From positions 2,260,501-2,324,500 of the forward strand of contig JBBBDQ010000350.1 in assembly GCA_037127315.1 (NCBI GenBank): 64,000 nucleotides of DNA, in the 5' to 3' direction. Both the position numbers and the translations under genes were made by a program. Below the pieces are notes generated by a model that did not search any database, was not told where the DNA came from, and saw nothing but the letters and a program-made list of their open reading frames with translations. The stretch is from Ascarosepion bandense (taxonomy: Eukaryota; Mollusca; Cephalopoda; Sepiida; Sepiidae). Positions 55,095-64,000 of this stretch are shown piece after piece. Each line of letters starts with the position of its first letter. The first letter of the stretch is position 1.

Positions 55095-56000
55095 TCTTTT
55101 TTATAATCATATTTCCCAAAGTAAGGCAGTTGACTGCCATTGGTGTGCAAGGGGTTACATAGGAGGAAAGTTATGAGAAAAAGTGACAGTTTATAGGGGA
55201 TGTCAAGAAGTGGGTAAGAGAAATATGAGAATACTGATGAAAGTGGTGTAGACGAAGAAAGGAGCATGGGAGAGAGGCTGAAAATCAGTGAAATAGAAGA
55301 TGCCTATTGACTTTACATTTAAATTCTTGGAGATTGTAGCTGTCAGGGAAGCAAGTCAACAGAAGGGACTTCCACAGGTGGGAAGTGCGAGAAAAGAAGC
55401 TGCTGGAGTAGAATTTGCATTTACATTTTATTGGTTTCACAGTAAAAGGGTTACTAATCTTATGCCTCAAGTAAATTTATACATAGGGGTTACCGAGAGC
55501 TAACTGTGCTTAAATTAAAAATGTTTGGTACTATATTATATTGAAGAACTCATCTGAATAATTACCATGAAAGTATTTCTAGAAAAGGAAGAGAGAGGCA
55601 ACTTTACAGTGATGGGAAAGTGACTGAAGCTGAACTGTCAGATCAGGACCACTAATATTGCTGATTTTTCTTTGGATTTTATCAAGGAGCTCATACATGG
55701 CAAACATGGATGAATGGTAGACTTATAGATATGTAGGATAGATTCTGGAGAGAAAAATTGTCTTGCACTATACTGTGAACCAACTTTCTTAGCAGTGGAT
55801 TCAATATAGTCTTCATGTCAGCTAAGTTTGTTCGCCCGAGAAGAAGCAATTATTTACTCGGCTAGAGGTTAGCATCAGCCCTGCTGATGGAAAGCAGAGA
55901 TGAGTCTCTCAGATCATTAATGGAGAGAAGTTTAGTTTTGGATGTGTTTAAATTAACAAGCCATCTTTTGCTCTAGTTAACAATGAACTTGAGTTAATGA
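55095..56000 (-). pseudogene. LINE reverse-transcriptase 3' end
   Basis: The minus strand contains the C-terminal tail in broken frames: NPFTVKPIKCKCKFYSSSFF, RTSHLWKSLLLTCF and NLQEFKCKVNRHLL, ending at the TCCCAAAGTAAGGC tail (about 55112). Weaker upstream RT words extend to about 56000. Confidence 0.8.
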
Positions 56001-56208
56001 TTTCCCTTTAAATGCTTTTAAAAAATCTCTTTATAAAATTTATAATTGCATTTATAAAAGAGACATTCATATTCATTGAAAAGCACTTGAATCCAAATTC
56101 AAACTTTCTTATCAGAATTTTGCTTTAGTGCTGACAACTGTTATTTATGTTACACTTTATCGTCTCTTAAGATTGATGTGAATGAACAAATCATCTTGTC
56201 TCTTTCAG

Positions 56209-56271
56209 GGAATTGAATGGATACATGTGGATTATTTCAATAATGCTGTGATATGTGATTTAATAGAAAAG
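56209..56271 (+). CDS. MYO1B: Class I myosin exon (GIEWIHVDYFNNAVICDLIEK)
   Basis: A 63-nt, 21-codon exon in phase 0, with acceptor TCTCTTTCAG and donor AAG|GTAAGT. It encodes GIEWIHVDYFNN and AVICDLIEK, the segment after the relay helix (family I.W..IDYFNN..I.DLIE). It follows a 9.4-kb intron, the longest one fully contained in the window, which holds SINEs, a hairpin element, two TIR elements and an LTR-like region. Confidence 0.96.
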
Positions 56272-56584
56272 GTAAGTGCATTCACATTACTGACTTAGAT
56301 TGTAACAAGGGAAAACACACAGACAAAACTATTCTCTGTTAAATGACATGCAAATTCATCACAGAATTTCAGAAGCTTTTTTATTAAAAGTAACTTGATG
56401 CAAATTGTAAAATATTTGACAGTAAAATAAATCATGCTTCAATTAATAACAGTTAATTTCAATGCCATTTCAGAAAATGCAAAGTTAATATTTCTGTGCA
56501 GAAACAAAGTAAATTAAAAGATTCTGAAGGAAAAATTGGAAATGTAGCAAAAGCAAATTTAAAACCTCCAACCAAATATTGAGA

Positions 56585-56797
56585 TAAAATAAAGGGACAG
56601 AAATTGAGATAAAGGGACAGAAATTGAGATAAAGTAAAGGGACAGAAATTGAGATAAAATAAAGGGACAGAAATTGAGATAAAATAAAGGGACAGAAATT
56701 GAGATAAAGGGACAGAAATTGAGATAAAGGGACAGAAATTGAGATGAGATAAAGGGACAGAAATTGAGATAAAATAAAGGGACAGAAATTAAGACAA
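56585..56797. repeat. 20-25-bp minisatellite, about 9 units
   Basis: Units of AAAGGGACAGAAATTGAGAT, with some carrying an extra AAAAT, repeated nine times 310 bp after the 56271 splice donor. Both strands stay partly open, which explains the 134-codon minus frame. Not coding. Confidence 0.95.
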
Positions 56798-57184
56798 AGA
56801 TTAAAAATTAAAATCACATCCATGTGGAATATTTTGAAGATTTTTTTCTGAGATTCTCTAAGTCTTGAACACGTTCTTTGTATTTTCATTTTGTCTTTGC
56901 ATCCAACAAATTCTATCTTTTTGTTTTTTTTGTTGTTAGTATCAATCTTAATTTTTCTCTTAAACTTGTAAATTTCTGCTTGTAACTTTTTTTAAATGAT
57001 ATTCTCTTAAGAGAAAGCAATTTTAAAAGTTAATTACAATTAATTTACCTCTTCAGTCAAAATCTAATTACTACTGATTTAGCATTTGAATATGTTTACA
57101 AACTGAAATGACAAACTCTTCTAAAGTGCTTCCATTCATTTTTACTTCCAATTACTTTTCTACTTTTTTTTTTCAGTTTATTTA

Positions 57185-57665
57185 AAACTAGCTGTACCCA
57201 GCCACACATTGCTGTAGCTCAGTTTGGTTAAATGGAAAAAAAAAAGAAATTTATTTACTAAACTAACAAAATAAATGAGATATCGATAATAATTTGTTAA
57301 AAAAAATGAATAAAACTTTTTTTTTAAAAAGGGAAGAGATTTCTGTTGTTTACACCCACCAAAATAGAAATAATAATAAAAAAAAAGGCTTCGTTTACCT
57401 TCAATGTGCAGTTTTTCTATGTTTTCTATGAAATAACAAAGTTGTCTGTAAATGCGTCTGTATTGAAAATGAAAGTTCTTTGGTTTGGCTCTCATCAGCT
57501 CTAATAGATTTGCAAAATATACATTTTTTAATATTAGGTATATAAAAACACGCTTGTATTCAATTAAAATGCTATAGTAAAAGTTCAAACAATTGGTGCA
57601 ACCGTTTTCTAGATTAGCAGATGGTAACAAACAGACAAGTACATTTTTATTCATATAAATTTTAA
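57185..57665 (+). repeat. Diverged CTAG-type repeat
   Basis: Begins ACTAGCTGTACCCAGCCACA and ends AAACAGACAAGTACATTTTT plus ATTCATATAAATTTTAAG, the layout of CTAG-type repeats, but the interior is unlike copies 101/33230/44675. The 158-codon minus frame over it is A/T-driven and unrecognised. Confidence 0.5.
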
Positions 57666-57830
57666 GTTTTGATTTTTTTGTGATTTCTTTTCAATGAAAG
57701 AGAATTTCTTTCTTGTGATATTTCAGTTTTCAACTTATTCTTCTTTCTAATCAAATCAAAAGAATTTCTTCAATTTATCTTTTCTTTTCATCTTTTAAGA
57801 AGCACAAAATGTTACTTCTCTTCTCTTCAG

Positions 57831-58025
57831 AACAATGTGGGGATACTTGCCATGCTGGATGAAGAGTGCCTTCGGCCAGGAACCGTGACAGACCTGACAT
57901 TCTTAGAAAAACTTGATTTAACTTGTTCTGAACATCCCCATTATGAAAGTCGTGGATGTAGGAAAAGTATGTCCGACAGAAGCCTTCCACATGAGGCCTT
58001 CAGATTAAAACACTATGCAGGGGCG
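57831..58025 (+). CDS. MYO1B: Class I myosin lower-50K exon (GILAMLDEECLRPG...)
   Basis: A 195-nt, 65-codon exon in phase 0, with acceptor TTCTCTTCAG and donor GCG|GTAAGT. It encodes NNVGILAMLDEECLRPG, then VTDLTFLEKL, a variable loop (HPHYESRGCRKSMSDR), and SLPHEAFRLKHYAGA. GILAMLDEECLRPG is a signature that favours the MYO1A/MYO1B branch over MYO1C/D/E types. HYAG marks the actin-binding lower-50K strand. Confidence 0.98.
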
Positions 58026-58103
58026 GTAAGTAGCCAGAATCCAAATGGAATCTCTCACTTTTAATGCTGTTAAGAATGTTGTTGTTACTTTCATAACAAG
58101 AAA

Positions 58104-58185
58104 TGTTAAAATTCTGTTTTAACATGAAAAATGTATATATTATTTTTCCACTATTCCACATATCCACACATTCCAACCTGCTGAC
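58104..58185 (+). repeat. Direct repeat, left copy, flanking an exon
   Basis: 'TTTTAACATGAAAAATGTAT' ... 'CACACATTCCAACCTGCTGA' is shared with 60632-60706. Confidence 0.7.
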
Positions 58186-58897
58186 AATGCTGGCATATGA
58201 AATTTTTTGTGCTAGCAGTTTTAGAAATAGCACAGATATTGCTACATGACAAAACAAGCTCCTGTGGTACCGCATATAAGTTCAAATCTCTTTTGAGGCT
58301 TAACTTAGAACCAAATTTTTGAAGTTTAACTGAGAGATGTAAAAGTATACCAAACAAAATCATTTTAATAAATAGGTGGAATATTTTACCATACTTGCAG
58401 GCATTGATTTTTGAGATTCTAATGTAGAAATAGCTTTTATTCTACATTTCTATAGGAGTTTCTTCACATGAAGTGTTGAAGAGTGTGTTGTGTTCTTGCT
58501 TCCTTTTGGTATAATTAGAAGATAACACAAACTTGAATTAATGATGTTTATTTTTGGTATAAAACTTTAAGTTTTTACATCAAGTTACAACCTTTAAATT
58601 TTGTGTGGATACAGGAGCAGACTAGCTAAATTCTCTTCACTGTGGGATGCTAGTAGTAAACAAGCCTATCCCTTCTGGACTCTAGTGGTCAACTGACTAG
58701 CGTCTTCCCCTTTTCAAATCTCCTACACAAAACTACTGTCCTTAACTCCTACTTCTACCAAAAGAAACGGTTCCTTATTTTGCCGCCCAATTTTGAATTC
58801 TTGGCGTCAGTGTATCTATCTTTTTTTTATTTTTAGAACACTCGCCATTTTATAAATCATAACAAGTACTTCAATCACTGTGGCCAAGGCTGTCCAC
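58186..58897. other. Intron sequence, unassigned
   Basis: No repeat or gene recognised apart from short unsupported frames. Confidence 0.4.
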
Positions 58898-59340
58898 ATT
58901 TTTTTTTTTAATCATATCACCCCAAGCAAGGTGATAATGCCACTGATGTGCAGGGGGCTATGTAAAAGTGAAAAAATTGGAAAAGAGAAAGCAGGAAATC
59001 ACATTCTAAACAGGAAACAAGGGATGAGCCTCTTCACCTGTTCAATAGACATGGGTAGAGAAAAGATTGGAAAAGAGAAAACCGGAAACCGCATCCTAAA
59101 CAGGAAACAAGGGATGAGCCTCTTCACCTGTTCAATAGACGTGGGTGGAGTGTGAACCAGGCAGTAGTTCAGTCTATCTACTCCAATTGAAAAAAAAGAA
59201 AAGAAAAGAGTAAAAAGACCGGAAGAGAAAACCGGAAACCACATCCTAACTAGGGAACAAGGAATGAGCCCCTTCACCCGTTCAACAGACGTGGGTGGAG
59301 TATGAACCGGGCGATAGCCCAGTCCATCCACTCCAATAGA
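58898..59340 (-). repeat. Short LINE-tailed retroelement with internal triplication
   Basis: Starts with the tail (AATCATATCACCCCAAGCAA), then repeats the unit GGAAACCGCATCCTAA ... GATGAGCCTCTTCACCTGTT ... CAATAGACGTGGGTGG three times (58970, 59059, 59190), two of them with the distal 'ATCTACTCCAAT' end. Its right edge is about 110 bp from the 59454 exon. Confidence 0.85.
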
Positions 59341-59453
59341 AAGAAAATGATGGTGACTTGCTAAGTTCTAACTGTTTATTTTGATTATTTGTCATTTTTT
59401 TTAATGAACCTCACTTTCTTTATAAAAAATAATTTCCCATTTTTCTCTTTTAG

Positions 59454-59568
59454 GTGACATACAAAGTCGAAGGCTTCTTAGACAAAAATAACGACTTGCT
59501 ATTCAGAGATCTGTCTCAGGCAATGTATAAATGCAGACACCCTTTGCTCAAGGAGTTGTTTCCTGAAG
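59454..59568 (+). CDS. MYO1B: Class I myosin exon (VTYKVEGFLDKNNDLLFRDLSQAM)
   Basis: A 115-nt exon of 38 codons plus one base, with acceptor TCTCTTTTAG and donor GAAG|GTAAGT. It encodes VTYKVEGFLDKNNDLLFRDL and then SQAMYKCRHPLLKELFPE, the loop-2 approach and helix of the lower 50K domain. The trailing G begins a codon completed by the next exon. Copies of a roughly 70-80-bp intron sequence lie on both sides of the exon (58104 and 60642). Confidence 0.97.
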
Positions 59569-60954
59569 GTAAGTTAATTATGTCATTGTTTAAGCATTAA
59601 CATGTATTCCTTTATAAGCAGAACCGAAGAAGTGATGGAATTAATGCAAATTTCCTAAAATCTAATTTTCAGTTAATGTAAAATGTTAATGCTAAACACA
59701 AAAGTCTAAGATAATAGTTCTCGAATTGTGATATGCCTCATAGGTTTAGTGGAAGAGGATAGCAGGTGAGGTGGAATGATTGAAAGACAAAGAATTAAAA
59801 ACAGTTTCAAAAAATTGATATTTTAAAAAAAATAAACGTGTTTTCAAAGTTTAAAATACCATTATAGATTACTTGTAATTGTATGCATCAGTGCCAGTAT
59901 AAATAGTTATTGACCAATTTTCTCATTGTGATATTTGTACATAATATCAAGTATTAAGAATATAATAACTAGGCTCTGCAAATTGGTGGAAAGAGTTATC
60001 AATGATGATGTTCTGACTGCAAATCCACAATTATCCCACTTTAACCCTCTCTCTCTAGACCTTCTTTGCCATGTGGGATTGGAAATTAAGAATTAAAATA
60101 AACCTTCTTCTTCACTTTTACAAAAATTCAAAATGGCATGTGAAATCCTGGTTTTTCCCAAATAGAAAAAGAATTGACCATGTGCTTAAAGAAAAAGTCG
60201 AAACCAGATTTTGCAAGTAGATGTTAAAATGGTTTTCTGACCAATGGGAGCAAATTGCAACACCAACCGCAACTACATGATCAAGTGTAAAAATCTGAAT
60301 TGATCAAATCAGCGCCAGTCAGTCAGTGAGGAAAGTAGCAGAGATGACAAGCTAAACTGTAACGAGAGAAGTTTCAAGTTTGACCTAGACATTTGTCCTC
60401 TTTCTCCTGCTTTCTTGTGTGCTGATTCCTTTTACTACTTCTTCTCCATTCAAAGACATTCCTACTGAACAAACGCTAATAATACATACATATGTATACA
60501 CGCATATACTCTTTCAACAAATTACTACTACGAACATTTGTACAAACTCTTGATACCCTTAACTTTCTCATTGAACATTAACTCAAACTACTACCTATTC
60601 TTGTTATTCATTTCTTTGAATAAATTTCTATTTTAACATGAAACATGTATATATTATTATTTCACTATTCCACACATACACACATTCCAACCTGCTGACA
60701 ACCTTCTGATGAAAATAATCTGATGATAATTCTGAAAACTCCATAAGCTGTAGGGAGTTCAATTATGTATGACACAAGGCTGAATCAAACATTGACTATC
60801 TCCCTACAGTTTCAGCCATATGGCTGTTTGTGCCTTTTCACCAGGACTTCCTTTTGGTGAGGCACAAACAAATTTTCATTCCAAAAATGCTGCCAAGAAA
60901 AAAAAGTTTGGGAACTACTGGTCTAAGGTGGTTATGATTCTTTATATATATATA
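59569..60954. other. Intron sequence; right copy of direct repeat
   Basis: 60632-60706 is the second copy of the repeat at 58104. Small inverted words are at 60748-60813 (CTGTAGGGAG / CTCCCTACAG) and 60826-60870 (GTTTGTGCC / GGCACAAAC). No gene. Confidence 0.5.
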
Positions 60955-61525
60955 TAATCATGTGGCCCCAAGCAAGGCATTTTACTGTCACTGTTGTGCA
61001 GGGAGTTACATAGAAGGAATGTTATGTGAAAGAGTGACAGGTTACAAGGGAAGATTGGAAGAGAATACTGATGAGAGTGGGGGGAATGGAGAAAAAAGCA
61101 TGAAAGAGAGGATGTAAGTTAGTGAGAGAGGAGATGACTATTGACTTTACATTTGAATTCTTGAAGATTGTAACTGTCAGGAAAGCAAGTAAGCGGAAGG
61201 GAATTCCACAGGTGGGAAGTGCAAGAAAAGAAGCTGCTGGAGTAGAAATTGCTTTGACAATTTTCACAGTAAAATCTAGTTGCTAATCTTGTGGCTCGAG
61301 GAAATTCATATATAAGGGGTATCAGTGAGCTAAGTTCATCAGAGCAGAAGCCATTAAAGTATTTGTAGAAGAGATGCAGAGAAACCACATTGCATCGGTG
61401 AGAAAGTGACTGTATCCGTGCTGTCGGGATCAATCACATTACAGATTCTCCATTGAATTTGGTCGAGGAACACCTAGGTGGATAGCAGAAGCACCTGACC
61501 AGATATGGCAGCAATATTTACAAGA
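60955..61525 (-). pseudogene. LINE reverse-transcriptase 3' end
   Basis: The best preserved tail of this family. The minus strand reads IQSLSHRCNVVSLHLFYKYF, NGFCSDELSSLIPLIYEFPR, ATRLATRFYCENC, NFYSSSFFSCTSHLWNSLPL and NLQEFKCKVNSHLLSH, ending at the GGCCCCAAGCAAGGC tail. Confidence 0.88.
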
Positions 61526-61585
61526 TGTTTTCTGATACTGATGTAGAATTTATTGATGAATAGAATTATGCAGGTGCAAAACATT

Positions 61586-62100
61586 TTTTTTTTTAATCAT
61601 TTCACTCCAAGCAAATCAGGAACGGCACTTGTTCACAGAGGGTTACACTAAGAGAAAAGACTGGGTACAGGAAGTATTGGAAGAATAAAAAAAATGAATG
61701 TGATTGAAGAAAACAGAAGATGGCAATTGATGTTGCATTTAAATTTTAGGAAATTGTAGCTATTAAGGAAGTAAGTAAATGGAAGAGGGTTCCAGAAGTG
61801 GGAAGTGCAAGAAAAGAAACTGTTCAAGTAGAAGTAGCATTACATTTAACTAATTCAATGGCAAAAGGGTGGAACCAATCTAGTAACATGCTTAAATTCA
61901 TGTGGATATTCCACAAGGGTAAAAAAAAAAAAACTCATCAGCACAATTGTCATGAAATTATTTGTAGAAAAGATGGGGGAAGTCACATCTATGAGAAAGT
62001 GACTAAAGTCAGGGTACCAAGTCAGGATCAATTGCAGATCCTTCTTTGGATTTTATCAAGAACCTTGAGATAAATAGCAGGGGTACCCAAACAGTTATAT
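61586..62100 (-). pseudogene. LINE reverse-transcriptase 3' end (diverged)
   Basis: Poly-T then AATCATTTCACTCCAAGCAA, AAATGGAAGAGGGTTCCAGA, AAGTGCAAGAAAAGAAACTG and further blocks matching 60955-61525 at low similarity. Same orientation, next to that copy. Confidence 0.7.
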
Positions 62101-62337
62101 TTTTTAGGTGAGTTTATACACACCAGAGGTCTAAATATTGAGTGAGTATTGACATCTTCAGAATGGCAACTTTCTCTTAGGATAAATCAATTGTTACGAA
62201 CATTTTAGATTCATGCATAAAGTAAGGGCTTTACTTGATTATTAAATACTTACAATGGTTTTATGATTGCATCAGTAAGTTTATGAATGAAGAGAAAATC
62301 ATTTGCACCATTTTAACGATCAACTCCAATGCAAATA

Positions 62338-62531
62338 GGTGCTTTGAGGAAATCCAGAAAGGAAGAGGTAATACTATCTCGAATTAGGATAGGACACACC
62401 TCTTTACCCACTCCTGGCTGTTAACAGGAGTAGATCCGCCCAAATGCTCTAGATGCCAGATGAATAATAGCATAAGACATATACTAATTGATTGTACAGA
62501 CCTGGCAAAAATTCATCAACAGTTTTATAAG
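62338..62531 (+). pseudogene. I/jockey-type LINE ORF2 C-terminus, 5' part
   Basis: Plus strand: ALRKSRKEEVILSRIRIGHT, then SLPTPGC, RPNALDAR and LIDCTDLAKIHQQFYK across frames. 'SRKEEV.L.RLRIGHT' followed by a C..C...H....C cluster is the hallmark of the end of ORF2 in I/jockey-like LINEs. Interrupted by SINE A15 and resumed at 62836. Confidence 0.7.
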
Positions 62532-62834
62532 GTCAGTTAAGTGCCATACACGAAATACGCTTGGGCGATCATGTCTCCAAAGAGACATGACTGACTGGGC
62601 AGAAGATTATCCCACAGTAGGTTGCCATTGCTTTCTGCGGTAGACTGGTTGCCGACCAAGGCTATAGAACCCAATCTGTCCTATTATTTAACCCATAACT
62701 GGAAGGAAGAGACGGATTAATACCTTTCCCAAGGGCATTTGTGTGCAAGTGAATGCAATGAATTCAACTGGAATTTGAACTCGGCTCCTCGATTTCTCGT
62801 TCCGAGCCGGTATCCACTGCACCACAATGCACAT
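62532..62834 (-). repeat. tRNA-derived SINE, copy A15, inserted in a LINE
   Basis: Near-consensus, full length (GGTCAGTTAAGTGCCATACA ... GTATCCACTGCACCACAATG). It separates the two halves of an I-type LINE end, so it is younger than that LINE copy. Confidence 0.93.
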
Positions 62835-62835
62835 C

Positions 62836-63130
62836 CTTTTTTTAGAAGGTACAGAACTTAAAATCTTTGTTTGAAAACATCAACATTGACAAAATTCTAG
62901 TCTTCTTTCGAAAAATTGACCTATTTAATAAAATTTAACTTTATTATATAGCTTCAACATAGATATATAAACTTTAACATTTCCTCCTAGCTATGGGTAA
63001 AATAGCATGCTGTGTTTCAAATGAGCCTGTTTCCAGGGAATAACTTTGATTTAAAATAAAAATACGCTTCCGGCATTAAATGACCCTTTAGACGTTGATA
63101 GGCCGTTAAACAGGAATAAATAAACAAACC
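62836..63130 (+). pseudogene. I/jockey-type LINE ORF2 end and 3' UTR
   Basis: Continues with NLKSLFENINIDKILVFFRK, IDLFNKI and a stop, then a 3' UTR with 'TTAGACGTTGATAGGCCGTT' followed by AAACAGGAATAAATAAACAAACC, as in LINEs of this kind that end in TAAA-type repeats. Confidence 0.7.
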
Positions 63131-63992
63131 AATCAATACAAATAGAAGGACAAGGAAAATCTAACATAATGTTTGTAATCAGAAAAATATAAAATGACAA
63201 TTACAAACACAATTTTTCAAGAGCAAAGAGGCTGTAAATGGAATCGGTAAATTCCAAATGGGGAAATAATGAAACTGACCTCATAACTGCTGGCAAAGCC
63301 TTGCCATTAAAGATTTAAATGTCATAATAAAAAAGTGATCATAGAATAGCAACTTACAGAGTTAAGTTTAACTTTAAAGCTGTGAAAAACAAAATGATTA
63401 TCAGAAAGATGTTCTAATAAGATAAAAAAAGACTTCAGAAACTTTCAGATAGAAATCAAAAAAAATGATTCCAATTTTTGTGCACTAGCAATAATATAGA
63501 TTAATACCAAAATGACAACTAATTAACTGATTTGCATACGCCTTCTCAAAAATGGGATGGTGAGTATTAAGGGGTTCTATGTAGAAACCTATAATGAACA
63601 CTGGATATTTTTTCTTAGAAACTTATAATTAATAGTGAATTTTTATTGTAATTTTTATAATTAATATCAGGTTTTACAGTGGAAATTAATGGGTTAAGAA
63701 ACCAGATATACGTGGTACAGCAAATGAAAGCAGCAAAAACAAAGAGATAATTCAGTTAAAATTAGAATTATTTAAAAAGATAAAATATAAGCATCGATAC
63801 AAAAAGAGATAAAATTGTAAAGGCAGAATTAAACTAATCAACAAAAGAATTTAAAAAATCCAAAAGTAGATTAAAATGAAAAAAGTCAAAGTTCTCATGA
63901 AGGGTTACAAAGCATCAGAATTTATTTTAAAAACAATTGTAGAGAGGTTCACCAGTTGCTCAGTTCATACATTTTTCCTCTCTTTTGAACAG
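63131..63992. other. Intron sequence before the possible last exon
   Basis: A-rich; no repeat or gene recognised. It ends with a CT-rich tract and CAG. Confidence 0.45.
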
Positions 63993-64000
63993 AAGTAGAG
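63993..64000 (+). CDS. MYO1B: Possible start of the next class I myosin exon (partial)
   Basis: The window ends in a good acceptor: a CT-rich run, GAACAG, then AAGTAGAG. Joined to the G left by the exon ending at 59568, this reads E-V-E in frame. Vertebrate MYO1B continues LFPEG, so the residues do not match directly and only 8 nt are visible. The call rests on the acceptor and on its being the right distance along the gene. It may be a chance acceptor. Confidence 0.35.

Noticed and set aside
56485..56889. 134-codon minus-strand frame rich in repeated SQFLSLYL and CPF blocks
   Set aside because: It is the translation of the minisatellite at 56585-56797.
57178..57654. 158-codon minus-strand open frame, the second longest in the window
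   Set aside because: Composition is F/L/Y/K-rich as expected from poly-A/T tracts, it contains no recognisable motif, and it lies over a CTAG-type repeat.

Overview
The window reads as AT-rich, repeat-laden animal genomic DNA, almost certainly from a cephalopod (octopus-like). Two things point that way. First, at least fifteen copies are present of a roughly 300-bp tRNA-derived SINE with the look of the tRNA-derived retroposons described from octopus. Second, the only real gene found has conserved metazoan protein sequence split by kilobase-scale introns full of SINEs, LINE fragments, foldback elements and (AT)n tracts. The species call is an inference; the gene family call is strong. Nothing prokaryotic, viral or CRISPR-like was seen.

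The gene is a class I unconventional myosin of the MYO1A/MYO1B type, on the + strand. Eleven exons are supported (25135-25148, 31711-31795, 37320-37426, 39843-39990, 40687-40805, 41755-41841, 45500-45565, 46683-46787, 56209-56271, 57831-58025, 59454-59568), with a possible twelfth starting at 63993. All splice sites are AG/GT, and the exons join into one open frame of 367 complete codons covering the second half of the motor domain: YLLEK helix, upper-50K region, TEDS-site loop, switch II (DIYGFE), relay helix, and the lower-50K region up to LFPE. The first exon is only 14 nt. The N-terminal half of the motor (P-loop, switch I) was not found, so the first 25 kb look like part of one very long intron. 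The C-terminal half, with IQ motifs and the tail, lies beyond the right edge.

Everything else is non-coding or dead mobile DNA. Region 1-25 kb: an unclassified CTAG-ended repeat (101-824), a putative LTR (about 1395-1960), SINEs including a tandem pair with a shared target site (7288-7908), a 340-bp solo LTR with target duplication (8208-8547), LINE 3' ends on both strands, two adjacent broken reverse-transcriptase fragments (14558-15910), and a 570-bp foldback (23813-24382). Region 25-45 kb: 5S rRNA-like sequence abutting a tRNA-SINE (27766-28045), a 502-bp solo LTR 136 bp after an exon (31932-32433), inverted SINE pairs, a reverse-transcriptase fragment with a YADD box (38225-39470), and a 24-bp minisatellite inside another reverse-transcriptase fragment (44120-44300). 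Region 45-64 kb: a tandemly duplicated exon end plus splice donor broken by a SINE (46770-47245), a 207-bp hairpin (47849-48055), TIR elements with a tRNA-like core (49572-49914, 51356-51717), an LTR-like promoter region (about 53056-53740), a 9-copy minisatellite near an exon, and an I-type LINE 3' end split by a SINE (62338-63130).

No new multi-gene system is visible. The items most worth a second look are the 14-nt microexon, the duplicated 5' splice site, the 5S/tRNA composite, and the dense inverted repeats in introns of an organism group known for heavy A-to-I RNA editing.
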